Assembly (NCBI GenBank): GCA_900489925.1
Contig: UEHQ01000027.1
Coordinates: forward strand, 22,299-86,298
Direction of reading: 5' to 3'
Source: Hyphomicrobiales bacterium
Lineage (GTDB): Bacteria; Pseudomonadota; Alphaproteobacteria; Rhizobiales; Rhizobiaceae
DNA length: 64,000 nt
The first letter of the stretch is position 1. Each line of letters begins with the position of its first letter. Made by a program: the position numbers and the translations under genes. A model generated the notes under the pieces. That model searched no databases, was not told the DNA's origin, and was given only the letters and a program-made list of their open reading frames with translations. Of the stretch, positions 1 to 7,852 are shown in pieces.

Positions 1-63
1 CTCACCAATCCCAAGACCGCCTACACGGAACGGCTCGTCAAAGCCGCTTTCGAGGTAGCCTGA
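1..63 (+). CDS. C-terminal end of an upstream gene (partial)
   Basis: Frame 1 is open from the left edge to a TGA at 61-63. It gives a 20-residue tail containing NPKTAYTERLVKAAF. Tails of this kind (NP..xYT..L..A) end oligopeptide-type ABC ATPases, which often transport alpha-galactosides beside melA in rhizobia. So an importer ATPase is a reasonable guess, but 20 residues cannot prove it. The next gene starts 21 bases downstream, so the two are probably co-transcribed. Confidence 0.55.
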   Translation, partial: LTNPKTAYTERLVKAAFEVA

Positions 64-84
64 TTGCACATGCCGGAGGTTATA

Positions 85-1455
85 ATGGCAAGAAATCCCA
101 AGATCACGTTTATCGGTGCTGGCTCCACCGTCTTCATGAAGAACATCATCGGCGACGTCCTGCAACGCCCGGCGCTATCGGGCGCCACCATCGCCCTGAT
201 GGACATCAACCCGCAGCGGCTGGAAGAAAGCGCCATCGTCGTCAACAAGCTGATCTCGACGCTTGGCGTCAAGGCCAAGGCCGAGACCTATTCGGACCAG
301 CGCAAGGCGCTCACCGGCGCCGACTTCGTCGTCGTCGCCTTCCAGATCGGCGGCTATGAGCCCTGCACGGTGACCGACTTCGAGATCCCGAAGAAGTTCG
401 GCCTGCGCCAGACGATCGCCGACACGCTCGGCGTCGGCGGCATCATGCGCGGCCTGCGTACGGTTCCGCATCTCTGGAAGATCTGCGAGGACATGCTCGC
501 GGTCTGCCCCGAGGCGATCATGCTGCAATACGTCAACCCGATGGCAATCAACACCTGGGCGATCTCGGAAAAATACCCGACGATCAAGCAGGTCGGTCTT
601 TGCCACTCGGTGCAGGGCACCGCGATGGAACTGGCCCATGACCTCGACATTCCCTACGAGGAAATCCGCTACCGGTCGGCCGGCATCAACCACATGGCCT
701 TCTATCTGAAGTTCGAGCATCGCCAGGCAGACGGTTCCTACAAGAACCTCTATCCGGATCTCGTGCGCGCCTACCGTGAAGGTCGCGCTCCGAAGCCAGG
801 CTGGAACCCGCGCTGCCCAAACAAGGTACGCTACGAAATGCTGACGCGCCTCGGCTATTTCGTCACTGAGAGCTCCGAGCACTTCGCCGAGTACACCCCC
901 TATTTCATCAAGGAAGGCCGCGAGGACCTGATCGAGAAGTTCGGCATTCCGCTCGACGAATACCCGAAGCGCTGCATCGAGCAGATTGCGCGCTGGAAGG
1001 GGCAAGCAGAAGCTTACAAGTCGGCTGACAAGATCGAAGTCGCTCAATCGAAGGAATACGCTTCCTCGATCATCAACTCCGTTTGGACGGGCGAACCCTC
1101 CGTCATCTACGGCAACGTCCGCAACAATGGCTGCATCACCTCGCTGCCTGACAATTGCGCAGCCGAGGTTCCCTGCCTGGTTGATGCGTCAGGCATCCAG
1201 CCGACCTTCATCGGCGACCTGCCGCCGCAGCTGACGGCGCTGATCCGCACCAACATCAACGTGCAGGAACTGACGGTTCAGGCGCTGATGACGGAAAATC
1301 GCGAGCACATCTATCACGCCGCGATGATGGACCCGCATACGGCGGCCGAACTCGACCTCGACCAGATCTGGGCGATGACGGATGAACTGCTTGCCGCCCA
1401 CGGCGACTGGCTGCCGGAATGGGCCCGCACGTCACGCAAAGTTCAGGCCGCCTGA
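85..1455 (+). CDS. melA: Alpha-galactosidase, glycoside hydrolase family 4 (MelA type)
   Basis: A 456-residue cytoplasmic enzyme that hydrolyses alpha-galactosides such as melibiose and raffinose by the NAD+- and metal-dependent GH4 redox mechanism. The N-terminus carries the nucleotide-binding loop GAGSTVF at about residues 9-15, then DINPQRL. NPMAINTWA follows in mid-protein. The metal-binding cysteine lies in LCHSVQGT (C173) and the partner histidine in GINHMAF (H203). A TTG at 64 and an ATG at 70 are in frame, but GGAGG at 75-79 sits five bases before ATG 85, which decides the start. Length matches the family. It follows the upstream gene closely, so it is probably the last gene of an alpha-galactoside uptake operon that ends at the hairpin downstream. 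Family assignment is firm; the exact sugar is inferred. Confidence 0.9.
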   Translation: MARNPKITFIGAGSTVFMKNIIGDVLQRPALSGATIALMDINPQRLEESAIVVNKLISTLGVKAKAETYSDQRKALTGADFVVVAFQIGGYEPCTVTDFEIPKKFGLRQTIADTLGVGGIMRGLRTVPHLWKICEDMLAVCPEAIMLQYVNPMAINTWAISEKYPTIKQVGLCHSVQGTAMELAHDLDIPYEEIRYRSAGINHMAFYLKFEHRQADGSYKNLYPDLVRAYREGRAPKPGWNPRCPNKVRYEMLTRLGYFVTESSEHFAEYTPYFIKEGREDLIEKFGIPLDEYPKRCIEQIARWKGQAEAYKSADKIEVAQSKEYASSIINSVWTGEPSVIYGNVRNNGCITSLPDNCAAEVPCLVDASGIQPTFIGDLPPQLTALIRTNINVQELTVQALMTENREHIYHAAMMDPHTAAELDLDQIWAMTDELLAAHGDWLPEWARTSRKVQAA

Positions 1456-1485
1456 CCACTCTCTCTCCCGGTCAGGGACCTCAAG

Positions 1486-1516
1486 AAGTCCCGCGGTTCT
1501 ACCGCGGGACTTTCCT
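1486..1516 (+). terminator. Rho-independent terminator after melA
   Basis: A 12-base-pair perfect stem (arms 1486-1497 and 1501-1512, core GTCCCGCGGT/ACCGCGGGAC, loop TCT) is followed by TTTCCT. It begins 31 bases after the melA stop. The minus-strand small gene ends inside the same hairpin (stop at 1499-1501), so the structure can serve both convergent genes. Confidence 0.8.
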
Positions 1517-1861
1517 ACCGAGAGGGTTTCCCAGCGTATCAACAGCACCCGGCACGACATCATTGAAGCCGACTTCGGGGCAACCGCGAACATTGGCGAA
1601 GCTTATCTCACGGCGATCCCCTCCGTCCGTCATGCCTCGAAGCGTAACGACGTTCTCATCCTGAAAGACAACGTCGGTGCGGTAGATTCCGGCACGTCTG
1701 GCGAGATTTCTCGCCTGGCTGACATTGCATTGCCCCGGCGACGGGGAAACGTGCCAGGAGCTTGTTCCCCTGCCATCGGAACTCCAGCCTTCCTGGCCAG
1801 ACGCGATCGTCGGCAGGAGTGCGGCAAAGGAAATCAACGTCGCGCGGAAGGCAGCTTTCAA
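1499..1861 (-). CDS. Small secreted protein with a cysteine pair, function unknown
   Basis: A 120-residue frame opens with a convincing Sec signal peptide: MKAAFR, a hydrophobic stretch LISFAALLPTIA, then a likely cut near ASG|Q. The mature part has one cysteine early (GQCNVSQA) and one late (RGCPEV), separated by VVFQDENVVTLRG. This is the layout of many small periplasmic proteins in Rhizobiales that have no assigned function. The only start available is TTG at 1861; no ATG or GTG lies upstream in frame and the ribosome binding site is weak (CTGGGG). The weak start lowers confidence, while the signal peptide and the terminator at its 3' end support a real gene. Confidence 0.5.
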   Translation of the reverse strand: MKAAFRATLISFAALLPTIASGQEGWSSDGRGTSSWHVSPSPGQCNVSQARNLARRAGIYRTDVVFQDENVVTLRGMTDGGDRREISFANVRGCPEVGFNDVVPGAVDTLGNPLGRKVPR

Positions 1862-2030
1862 AATCGACGACCCCAGATTGCGTTCAAAGGCGTCTGGCCA
1901 CGAGACGGCACGACGCGTCTTGCTAGGATAGACGGCGAACCGTTGGAAGCAACCAGGCGTGAGGAACCCCGGCAGGTAAGTTCATCAACATGGCTAAGCT
2001 TTGTTTGCACCAGGTTTGACAAGCAGCCGA

Positions 2031-2053
2031 TTGATTAAATCAAATATATTGAT
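2031..2053. promoter_or_regulatory. Probable operator and promoter of the ArsR-type regulator gene
   Basis: TTGATTAAATCAA (2031-2043; arms TTGAT/ATCAA) is immediately followed by ATCAAATATATTGAT (2039-2053; arms ATCAA/TTGAT). A TTGACA at 2016-2021 with TCAAAT at 2040-2045 (18-base spacing) is a possible promoter, which would put the first palindrome between -35 and -10. This would suit autoregulation. The same GAT..ATC arms recur before the arabinofuranosidase and importer genes. Confidence 0.5.
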
Positions 2054-2097
2054 ATAGAACATGGATACGCATTCTCATCCCGCCTGATCGGAACCCT

Positions 2098-3024
2098 ATG
2101 AGCCGCAATTTTCTTGTCGTTGATCCCGAAGAGGGCATGCCAATCCTGAAGGGGCTTGCATCGCCGGCAAGGGTATCCGTGCTGAAGTTGTTGCACGAGA
2201 AGGGCCCGCTCAACGTCAACGAAATCGCTGAAATCCTTGAGCTGCCGCAGTCGAGTGTCTCGACAAACGTGCAGATGTTGGAGGAGGCGGGGCTGATCCG
2301 AACCGAAACGCAGAAGGCGCGCAAGGGCAACCAGAAGGTCTGCCATAGCGTCTATGACGAGATTCTCGTCGTCTTCAAGAATGAAATCAAGGAAACCGAA
2401 CCGGATGCCATCGAGGTGGCGATGCCGCTCGGCCTCTATACAAGCTTCGATGTGACGGCACCATGCGGGCTCTGTTCGGTCGATGGCATCATCGGACTGC
2501 TTGACGTCCCCAACACGTTTCTTGATCCGGACCGCATGAAAACGGCGCTGATCTGGTTCACGCGCGGCCATGTAGAGTACCAGTTCCCGAACAATGCGCG
2601 GCTGACAAACACCCGGATTCGCGAAGTCGAATTCGTCATGGAACTGAGCTCGGAGGTGCCCGGCACCAGTGCCGACTGGCCGTCCGACATCACCCTGACT
2701 GTGAATGGCGCCGACATCGGAACCTGGACGTCTCCGGGCGATTTCGGCGACAAACGCGGGGTTTTCACGCCGGATTGGTGGAAACTGAAGGGGTCTCAAT
2801 ACGGCAAGCTCAAGAGTTTCCGTATCAATGAAGACGGTGCCTTCGTCGACGGATTGCGGATCTCGGATGTGACGCTCGCCGATCTCAAGCTCGACGAACA
2901 CCATTCAATTCGCCTGCGGATCGGCGTGCGCGACGATGCCAAGCATCCCGGCGGCATCAACATTTTCGGCCGCGGCTTCGGCAACTACGACCAGGATATC
3001 CTGCTGCGTATCAAGACTCGGTGA
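2098..3024 (+). CDS. ArsR-type transcriptional regulator with a large C-terminal domain
   Basis: A 308-residue regulator. Residues about 18-80 form a winged helix-turn-helix of the ArsR type (LKGLASPARVSVLKLLHEKG, then NVNEIAEILELPQSSVSTNV). The remaining 220 residues are a conserved extra domain with PCGLCSVDGIIG, a WPSDI motif, PGDFGDKRG, TPDWW and FGNYDQDILL. Plain ArsR metal sensors are about 100 residues and lack this part, so it probably binds a sugar ligand. It faces and precedes the arabinofuranosidase and oligosaccharide importer, and all three have similar inverted repeats in front. I infer that it is the local regulator of arabinoside use. The ATG at 2098 directly continues into a good N-terminus, though no strong ribosome binding site is seen. 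Confidence 0.85.
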   Translation: MSRNFLVVDPEEGMPILKGLASPARVSVLKLLHEKGPLNVNEIAEILELPQSSVSTNVQMLEEAGLIRTETQKARKGNQKVCHSVYDEILVVFKNEIKETEPDAIEVAMPLGLYTSFDVTAPCGLCSVDGIIGLLDVPNTFLDPDRMKTALIWFTRGHVEYQFPNNARLTNTRIREVEFVMELSSEVPGTSADWPSDITLTVNGADIGTWTSPGDFGDKRGVFTPDWWKLKGSQYGKLKSFRINEDGAFVDGLRISDVTLADLKLDEHHSIRLRIGVRDDAKHPGGINIFGRGFGNYDQDILLRIKTR

Positions 3025-3051
3025 GTCTACCCGATTTTCTGAATTTTACCC

Positions 3052-3080
3052 TTGACCACGGCCAAGGCTTCCGGTTTATT
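3052..3080 (+). promoter_or_regulatory. Probable promoter of the arabinofuranosidase gene
   Basis: TTGACC at 3052-3057 and TTTATT at 3075-3080 are 17 bases apart. The expected transcription start, near 3087, lies just before the inverted repeat at 3090-3107, a placement that fits repression. Confidence 0.4.
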
Positions 3081-3089
3081 CACCTCAAA

Positions 3090-3107
3090 TTGTGATACAC
3101 ATCACAA
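3090..3107. promoter_or_regulatory. Operator-like inverted repeat before the arabinofuranosidase gene
   Basis: TTGTGATACACATCACAA is a perfect inverted repeat with seven-base arms and a four-base spacer, 23 bases before the start codon. Its core TGAT-ACAC-ATCA matches TGAT-ACAT-ATCA at 4661-4672 in front of the importer operon. Confidence 0.6.
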
Positions 3108-3130
3108 ACTACGATACGGTGGAGGAAACC

Positions 3131-4642
3131 ATGAAGGCCGCGGTTACAGCGCACAGCAAATACACGATCTCGGACATTGATCCGCGCCTATACGGCTCGT
3201 TCATCGAGCACCTGGGCCGCGCCGTCTATACCGGCATTTACGAACCCGATCACGCGACCGCCGACGAAAACGGCATGCGCAAGGACGTCATCGATCTCGT
3301 CAAGGAACTCAATGTTCCGATCGTGCGCTATCCCGGCGGCAACTTCGTCTCCGCCTATAACTGGGAAGACGGGATCGGTCCGAAGGAAAGCCGCCCGACG
3401 CGCCTCGACCTCGCCTGGCACACATCCGAAAGCAACCAGGTCGGCATGCACGAGTTCGCCGACTGGTGCGTCTCGGCAAGCACCGAGATGATGCTCGCCG
3501 TCAACCTCGGCTCTCGCGGCCTCGATGAAGCCCGCAACTTCCTCGAATATGTCAACCATCCCGGCGGCAGCGAGTGGAGCGACAAGCGCATTGCCAACGG
3601 CCGCGCCGAGCCGTGGGACGTTAAGCTGTGGTGCCTCGGCAATGAGATGGACGGCCCTTGGCAGATCGGCCACAAGACGGCCGACGAATATGGCCGCCTG
3701 GCCCACGAAACCGCCAAGGCCATGCGCGCCTTCGACAGCTCGCTGGAACTCGTCGTCTGCGGCTCGTCCAACGCCCACATGCCGACCTATCCGGAATGGG
3801 AAGCGACCGTCCTCGACCATACCTACAATGAGGTCGACTACATCTCGCTGCACATGTACTTCGAGAACCGCGCCAAGAACACGGCGAACTATCTCGCCCG
3901 CAGTATCGAGCTCGACAACTACATCGGCACGGTTGCTGGCGTCATCGATTACGTCAAGGCAAAGAAGCGCTCGACCAAGGACGTCTACATCTCCTTCGAC
4001 GAATGGAACGTCTGGTACCATTCCAAGGAACGCGACAAGGCAACGCTCGCCGGCGCCAACGGCTGGCCGCATGCCCCGGCACTGTTGGAAGACGATTATA
4101 ACTTCGAAGACGTGCTGCAGGTCGGCTGCATTCTCAACACCTTCATCAATCGCGCTGACGTCGTGAAGATCGCCTGCCTCGCCCAGCTGGTCAACGTCAT
4201 CGCCCCGATCATGACCACGCCTGGCGGGGCCGCATGGCGCCAGACGATCTTCTATCCGTACTATTTCGCTTCAGTCTACGGTCGCGGCACGGCGCTGAAG
4301 CTGATCGTCGACAGCCCGACCTACAAGGTCGATGATCTGGGCGATGTGCCTTACCTCGACGTCTCCGCCGTCCACGACGCGGACGCCAAGGCCGTAACGT
4401 TCTTCATCGTCAATCGCCATGGCACCGAAGCGCTCGATCTGGACGCCAGCCTGCTGGAATTCGGCGCCTTGAAGATCGTCGACGACCAGGTCATTTCGCA
4501 CGCCGACCTCAACATCACCAACACCGCTGAAAAGCCGGACAACGTGGTGCCGCAGAAGGCAACCGGCGCGGCCTTTGAAGCTGGAAAGCTCAGCGCAAAG
4601 ATCGCGCCGCTGTCCTACCGGGTGATCCGCCTGCAGGCCTGA
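3131..4642 (+). CDS. abfA: Alpha-L-arabinofuranosidase, glycoside hydrolase family 51
   Basis: A 503-residue enzyme without a signal peptide, so it acts in the cytoplasm on imported arabino-oligosaccharides, releasing L-arabinose with retention of configuration. The N-terminus has the family motifs IDPRLYGSFIEHLGRAVYTGIY and VPIVRYPGGNFVS. The acid/base glutamate is E172 in WCLGNEMDG and the nucleophile is E291 in SFDEWNVWYH. The C-terminal third is the usual beta-sandwich. GGAGGAA at 3121-3127 places the start at ATG 3131; an earlier in-frame start at 3092 would run through the operator and is not used. It lies between the ArsR-type regulator and the sugar importer on the same strand. Confidence 0.93.
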   Translation: MKAAVTAHSKYTISDIDPRLYGSFIEHLGRAVYTGIYEPDHATADENGMRKDVIDLVKELNVPIVRYPGGNFVSAYNWEDGIGPKESRPTRLDLAWHTSESNQVGMHEFADWCVSASTEMMLAVNLGSRGLDEARNFLEYVNHPGGSEWSDKRIANGRAEPWDVKLWCLGNEMDGPWQIGHKTADEYGRLAHETAKAMRAFDSSLELVVCGSSNAHMPTYPEWEATVLDHTYNEVDYISLHMYFENRAKNTANYLARSIELDNYIGTVAGVIDYVKAKKRSTKDVYISFDEWNVWYHSKERDKATLAGANGWPHAPALLEDDYNFEDVLQVGCILNTFINRADVVKIACLAQLVNVIAPIMTTPGGAAWRQTIFYPYYFASVYGRGTALKLIVDSPTYKVDDLGDVPYLDVSAVHDADAKAVTFFIVNRHGTEALDLDASLLEFGALKIVDDQVISHADLNITNTAEKPDNVVPQKATGAAFEAGKLSAKIAPLSYRVIRLQA

Positions 4643-4681
4643 TATTTAAATCAGACTTCCTGATACATATCAAAGATATGT
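4639..4681. promoter_or_regulatory. Cluster of operator-like palindromes before the importer operon
   Basis: Three inverted repeats lie within 43 bases. CTGAT-ATTTAA-ATCAG (4639-4654) overlaps the abfA stop codon. TGATACATATCA is at 4661-4672. ACATATC-AAA-GATATGT (4665-4681) is perfect over seven-base arms. They resemble the repeats at 2031-2053 and 3090-3107, which suggests one shared regulator. Confidence 0.55.
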
Positions 4682-4745
4682 TGACATCGTAATTGTATGA
4701 TTTAACGTCAGCGCACCGGTTTTGACGTGCCACTGGGAGGAAGAG

Positions 4746-4892
4746 ATGGGAGCAAGCGCTTCTGTTTTGGCACTATCACTGACTGAAATGGCCCCGCTTG
4801 CGAAAGCGGGCGCCTGCCCGGTCGACATATGCCAGCCACGTGTCCATATCGACTTTTCGGATTCTGACTGCAATATGGGAGCGGTCGGATGA
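4746..4892 (+). CDS. 48-residue leader reading frame coupled to the importer ATPase gene
   Basis: GGGAGGAAGAG directly precedes ATG 4746, the best ribosome binding site in this stretch. The frame runs 48 codons and stops at TGA 4890-4892, overlapping the ATPase start (4889-4891) as ATGA. The product starts MGASASVLALSLTEMAPLA and contains three cysteines in its second half; I recognise no homologue. The coupling suggests either a small protein or a leader whose translation sets expression of the ATPase gene. The ATPase also has a weaker site of its own (GGAG at 4878-4881). Confidence 0.5.
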   Translation: MGASASVLALSLTEMAPLAKAGACPVDICQPRVHIDFSDSDCNMGAVG

Positions 4893-5989
4893 CAGCCAAT
4901 ATCGAAATCCACAATGTCAGCAAGCGCTACGGCGCCGTGACTATTCTCGACGGCCTGTCGCTATCGATCAAGGCCAATGAGTTCATGGTCTTCCTCGGCC
5001 CTTCCGGCTGCGGGAAATCAACGCTTCTACGAATGATTGCCGGCCTCGAAAGCGTCGATGAAGGCACCATTTCCATCAATGGCGAGCGCATCGACACGCT
5101 GCCGCCCGGCCAGCGCGACATCGCCATGGTGTTCCAGAGCTACGCGCTCTATCCGCACATGACGGTCGCCGACAACATGGCGTTCGGACTGCGCAACATC
5201 AATGTTGCCGCCGACGTGATCTCCGCCCGCGTGGCTGAGGCCGCCCGCATGCTGGAGATCGGTCACCTGCTCGAGCGCAAGCCAGGCCAGCTCTCCGGTG
5301 GTCAGCGCCAGCGCGTCGCCATCGGCCGTGCCATCGTCAAGGAACCGAAGGCCTTCCTGTTCGACGAGCCGCTCTCCAACCTCGATGCCGCGCTGCGTGT
5401 CCGTACGCGTGTCGAACTTGCCCAGCTGCGCAATCGCGTTCAGTCGACCATGATTTTCGTCACCCACGACCAGATCGAGGCGATGACGCTCGCCGACCGT
5501 ATCGTCGTCATGAACAACCGCAAGATCGAGCAGATAGGATCTCCGATGGAGATCTATTCCCGCCCGGCCAGCCGTTTCGTGGCTACCTTCGTCGGCTCGC
5601 CGACGATGAACTTCCTCGACGTCGGCATCTCGGAGCGAAACGGTTTCATCAGCGCAAAGCTGGCTGACGGCACCGAGCTGCAGACGGCGATACGCCCGAC
5701 CGGCATCAAGAACGGTGCACATTCGCTCGGCATTCGCGCCGAAGCGGTGAAGCTTGCCAACGGCGTTCCCGCAACGACGACCGGCAAGGTCGACGTTCTC
5801 GAACGCCTGGGCGACCGCACGCTTCTCTACACGCGCCTCAAGGACGGCAGCAGCATCGTTGCCGAGGATATCGGCAACAGCCGCGTGGCGATCGGCGACG
5901 AAGTCGCCCTGACGCTGGATGGCACCCGGACCCATCTCTTCGATGCCGATGGCAGCGCCTGGCACAACGAGGAGCCGGCGCATGGCTGA
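4889..5989 (+). CDS. Sugar ABC importer ATP-binding protein (MsmK/UgpC type)
   Basis: A 366-residue ATPase that powers a CUT1-type sugar importer. It has Walker A GPSGCGKST (about residues 37-45), the Q-loop VFQSYALYPHM, signature LSGGQRQRVAIGRAI, Walker B FLFDEPLSNLD and switch histidine in FVTHDQ. A C-terminal regulatory MOP/TOBE region follows from about residue 235. The start overlaps the 48-residue leader frame by ATGA, and the next permease gene starts within its last codons (ATG 5982). The ATPase is the first gene of the transporter operon, before both permeases and the binding protein. Confidence 0.93.
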   Translation: MTANIEIHNVSKRYGAVTILDGLSLSIKANEFMVFLGPSGCGKSTLLRMIAGLESVDEGTISINGERIDTLPPGQRDIAMVFQSYALYPHMTVADNMAFGLRNINVAADVISARVAEAARMLEIGHLLERKPGQLSGGQRQRVAIGRAIVKEPKAFLFDEPLSNLDAALRVRTRVELAQLRNRVQSTMIFVTHDQIEAMTLADRIVVMNNRKIEQIGSPMEIYSRPASRFVATFVGSPTMNFLDVGISERNGFISAKLADGTELQTAIRPTGIKNGAHSLGIRAEAVKLANGVPATTTGKVDVLERLGDRTLLYTRLKDGSSIVAEDIGNSRVAIGDEVALTLDGTRTHLFDADGSAWHNEEPAHG

Positions 5990-6917
5990 CGCAACCTTGT
6001 CCGGCACCGCGGCGGCCGCAAAGGCCGCGGCCCGCCAGAAGGTGCAGAACATCAACGCACCGCTCTGGCGCAACGCGCTTTTCGTCGCGCCCTACCTGTT
6101 CTTCTTCGTCACGCTGCTCGTCGTGCCGTTGTTCTGGGGCATGTGGCTCAGCCTGCACAAGGCAGACGCCTTTGGTGCTGGCAAGTTCGTCGGCATCGAC
6201 AACTATATCCGCCTCTTCCGCGACAAGATCTTCATTCAGGCGGTCGGAAACACCTTCTATTTCGTCTTCCTTACTGTGCCGACACTTGCCATCCTCGGCC
6301 TGATGCTGGCACTCGCGTTGAACCGCAAGACAAGGCTCGCGGCAGCTTTACGCGCCGTCTATTTCTCCTCGTCGGTGATGTCGGTCACCATCGTCACGCT
6401 GATCTGGCGCATCGTTTTCATCGGCAATTTCGGCCTGCTCGCCACCATCTACGGATGGTTCGGTGCAACGGCGCCGGCCTTCCTGTCGGATACGAAGCTC
6501 GCGATGATCGGTATCGCCATTGCGACGGTCTGGTGGTGCATCGGTCTTCCGATGATGCTGTTCCTCTCGGCCCTCCAGCAGGTGCCGGCGGAAATCTATG
6601 AAGCTGCCGCGCTCGATAATGCCAGCCGCTGGCGTACCCTCTGGTACATCACGCTGCCGTCGATCCGCCGGACCTTCGTTCTGGTGCTGATCATCCAGGT
6701 GGTCTTGCAGTTCCAGCTGTTCGGCCAGGCAAAGCTGATGACGCTCGGCGGACCGAACAACGTCTCCAAGCCGATCGTGCTCTACATCTACGAAGCCGCC
6801 TTCACCAAGTGGGACCTCGGTCTCGGTGCCGCTGCCTCGGAAGTTCTCTTCGTATTGATCCTGATTGCTGCCATGGCGCAGTACTTCATCTCGCGCCGTA
6901 AAGGAGAAGAAGGATGA
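5982..6917 (+). CDS. Sugar ABC importer permease, MalF type
   Basis: A 311-residue inner-membrane protein with about six helices. The first runs through LFVAPYLFFFVTLLVVPLF. The EAA loop that docks with the ATPase is IYEAAALDNASRWRTLWYITLP. An upstream in-frame start at 5919 lies inside the ATPase gene; ATG 5982 is preferred because of AGGAG just upstream and the usual operon overlap. It pairs with the next gene, with which it shares ATGA at 6914-6917, to form the membrane channel. Confidence 0.92.
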   Translation: MADATLSGTAAAAKAAARQKVQNINAPLWRNALFVAPYLFFFVTLLVVPLFWGMWLSLHKADAFGAGKFVGIDNYIRLFRDKIFIQAVGNTFYFVFLTVPTLAILGLMLALALNRKTRLAAALRAVYFSSSVMSVTIVTLIWRIVFIGNFGLLATIYGWFGATAPAFLSDTKLAMIGIAIATVWWCIGLPMMLFLSALQQVPAEIYEAAALDNASRWRTLWYITLPSIRRTFVLVLIIQVVLQFQLFGQAKLMTLGGPNNVSKPIVLYIYEAAFTKWDLGLGAAASEVLFVLILIAAMAQYFISRRKGEEG

Positions 6918-7765
6918 GCGCTGTAACTGGTGGCAACATCGTCGGTCGGTCGACCGGCGACCGCGTGATCCTCATCCTGGCGGTTCTCTGCGCACTGATC
7001 ATGATGGCGCCGGTCCTATGGGTGATCGGGCTCTCGCTCAAGGACAACAAAGAACTGATGGCGGATATGAACGCCGTCTTCCATGCTCCTTACACGATCA
7101 ACAACTACATCAATATCCTCGCAACCTCGTCGGTCTTTCGCTGGATCCTGAACAGTATCATCGTCGCTGGCGGGCTGACCGTCATGACCCTCGTGCTGTC
7201 CTCGCTTGCAGGCTATGGCTTCGCCCGACTGAACTTTCCCTTCCGCAACGCGCTGTTCATCATCGTGCTGCTGGGCTTGGCCGTGCCTGAACAGGCGGTG
7301 CTGATTGCTCGCCACCAGCTGTTCAGCTGGTTGAAGTTCCACAACACCTACCACGGCCTGATCCTGCCTGGACTGTCGGCACCCTTTGGCGTGTTCCTGA
7401 TGACGCAATATTTCCGCGCCATCCCGAAGGAGCTCGACGAGGCGGCGCTTCTCGACAATGCCAGCCGCTTCAAGATCTTCTGGAAGGTGCTTCTGCCCCT
7501 GACGATCCCGGCACAGGCAACGCTCGGCATCTTCACCTTCCTGGGTGCGTGGAACGACTACTTCTGGCCGCTGATCTCCGGCACGAAGAAGGAAATGTAC
7601 ACGCTGACGATCGGCATCGCCTCGACGCAGACCAACTTCGCACAGTCGGAAGGCCTCGGCTTCCTGATGTCGCAAGCAGTCTTTGCCGGTGCGCCGATCC
7701 TCATTCTCTACCTGTTTTTCCAGAAATACATCGTGACGGCAGTTTCCGGCGCCGCCGTGCGCTGA
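6914..7765 (+). CDS. Sugar ABC importer permease, MalG type
   Basis: A 283-residue inner-membrane permease that forms the channel together with the preceding gene product. Six hydrophobic segments are visible, starting with VILILAVLCALIMMAPVLWV. The EAA loop reads LDEAALLDNASRFKIFWKVLLP, as in MalG-like subunits. GAAGGAG precedes the ATG that overlaps the previous stop. It is followed after 87 bases by the binding-protein gene with a separate strong ribosome binding site. Confidence 0.92.
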   Translation: MSAVTGGNIVGRSTGDRVILILAVLCALIMMAPVLWVIGLSLKDNKELMADMNAVFHAPYTINNYINILATSSVFRWILNSIIVAGGLTVMTLVLSSLAGYGFARLNFPFRNALFIIVLLGLAVPEQAVLIARHQLFSWLKFHNTYHGLILPGLSAPFGVFLMTQYFRAIPKELDEAALLDNASRFKIFWKVLLPLTIPAQATLGIFTFLGAWNDYFWPLISGTKKEMYTLTIGIASTQTNFAQSEGLGFLMSQAVFAGAPILILYLFFQKYIVTAVSGAAVR

Positions 7766-7852
7766 CGACCGCCATCCCGGTGATCATGTAACCGGCTCCC
7801 GGGGAGGGGGCTCAAGCCAAGGGTCAAGGAAGGCCCAAGAGGAGGAGTTGGA

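Noticed and set aside
175..1047. Long minus-strand frame of 290 codons inside melA
   Set aside because: Antisense to a well-supported GH4 gene; composition reflects the GC-rich third codon positions of melA and no family is recognisable.
1382..2038. Plus-strand frame of 218 codons after melA
   Set aside because: It runs through the melA stop region and a strong terminator hairpin and is antisense to the small secreted protein gene; the product is low in hydrophobic residues and unlike a protein.
3188..4072. Minus-strand frame of 294 codons inside abfA
   Set aside because: Shadow of the GH51 gene, which has catalytic motifs and a ribosome binding site.
4681..4701. TTGACA and TATGAT as a promoter of the importer operon
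   Set aside because: The two elements are only nine bases apart, too close for a sigma-70 promoter; the true promoter was not identified.
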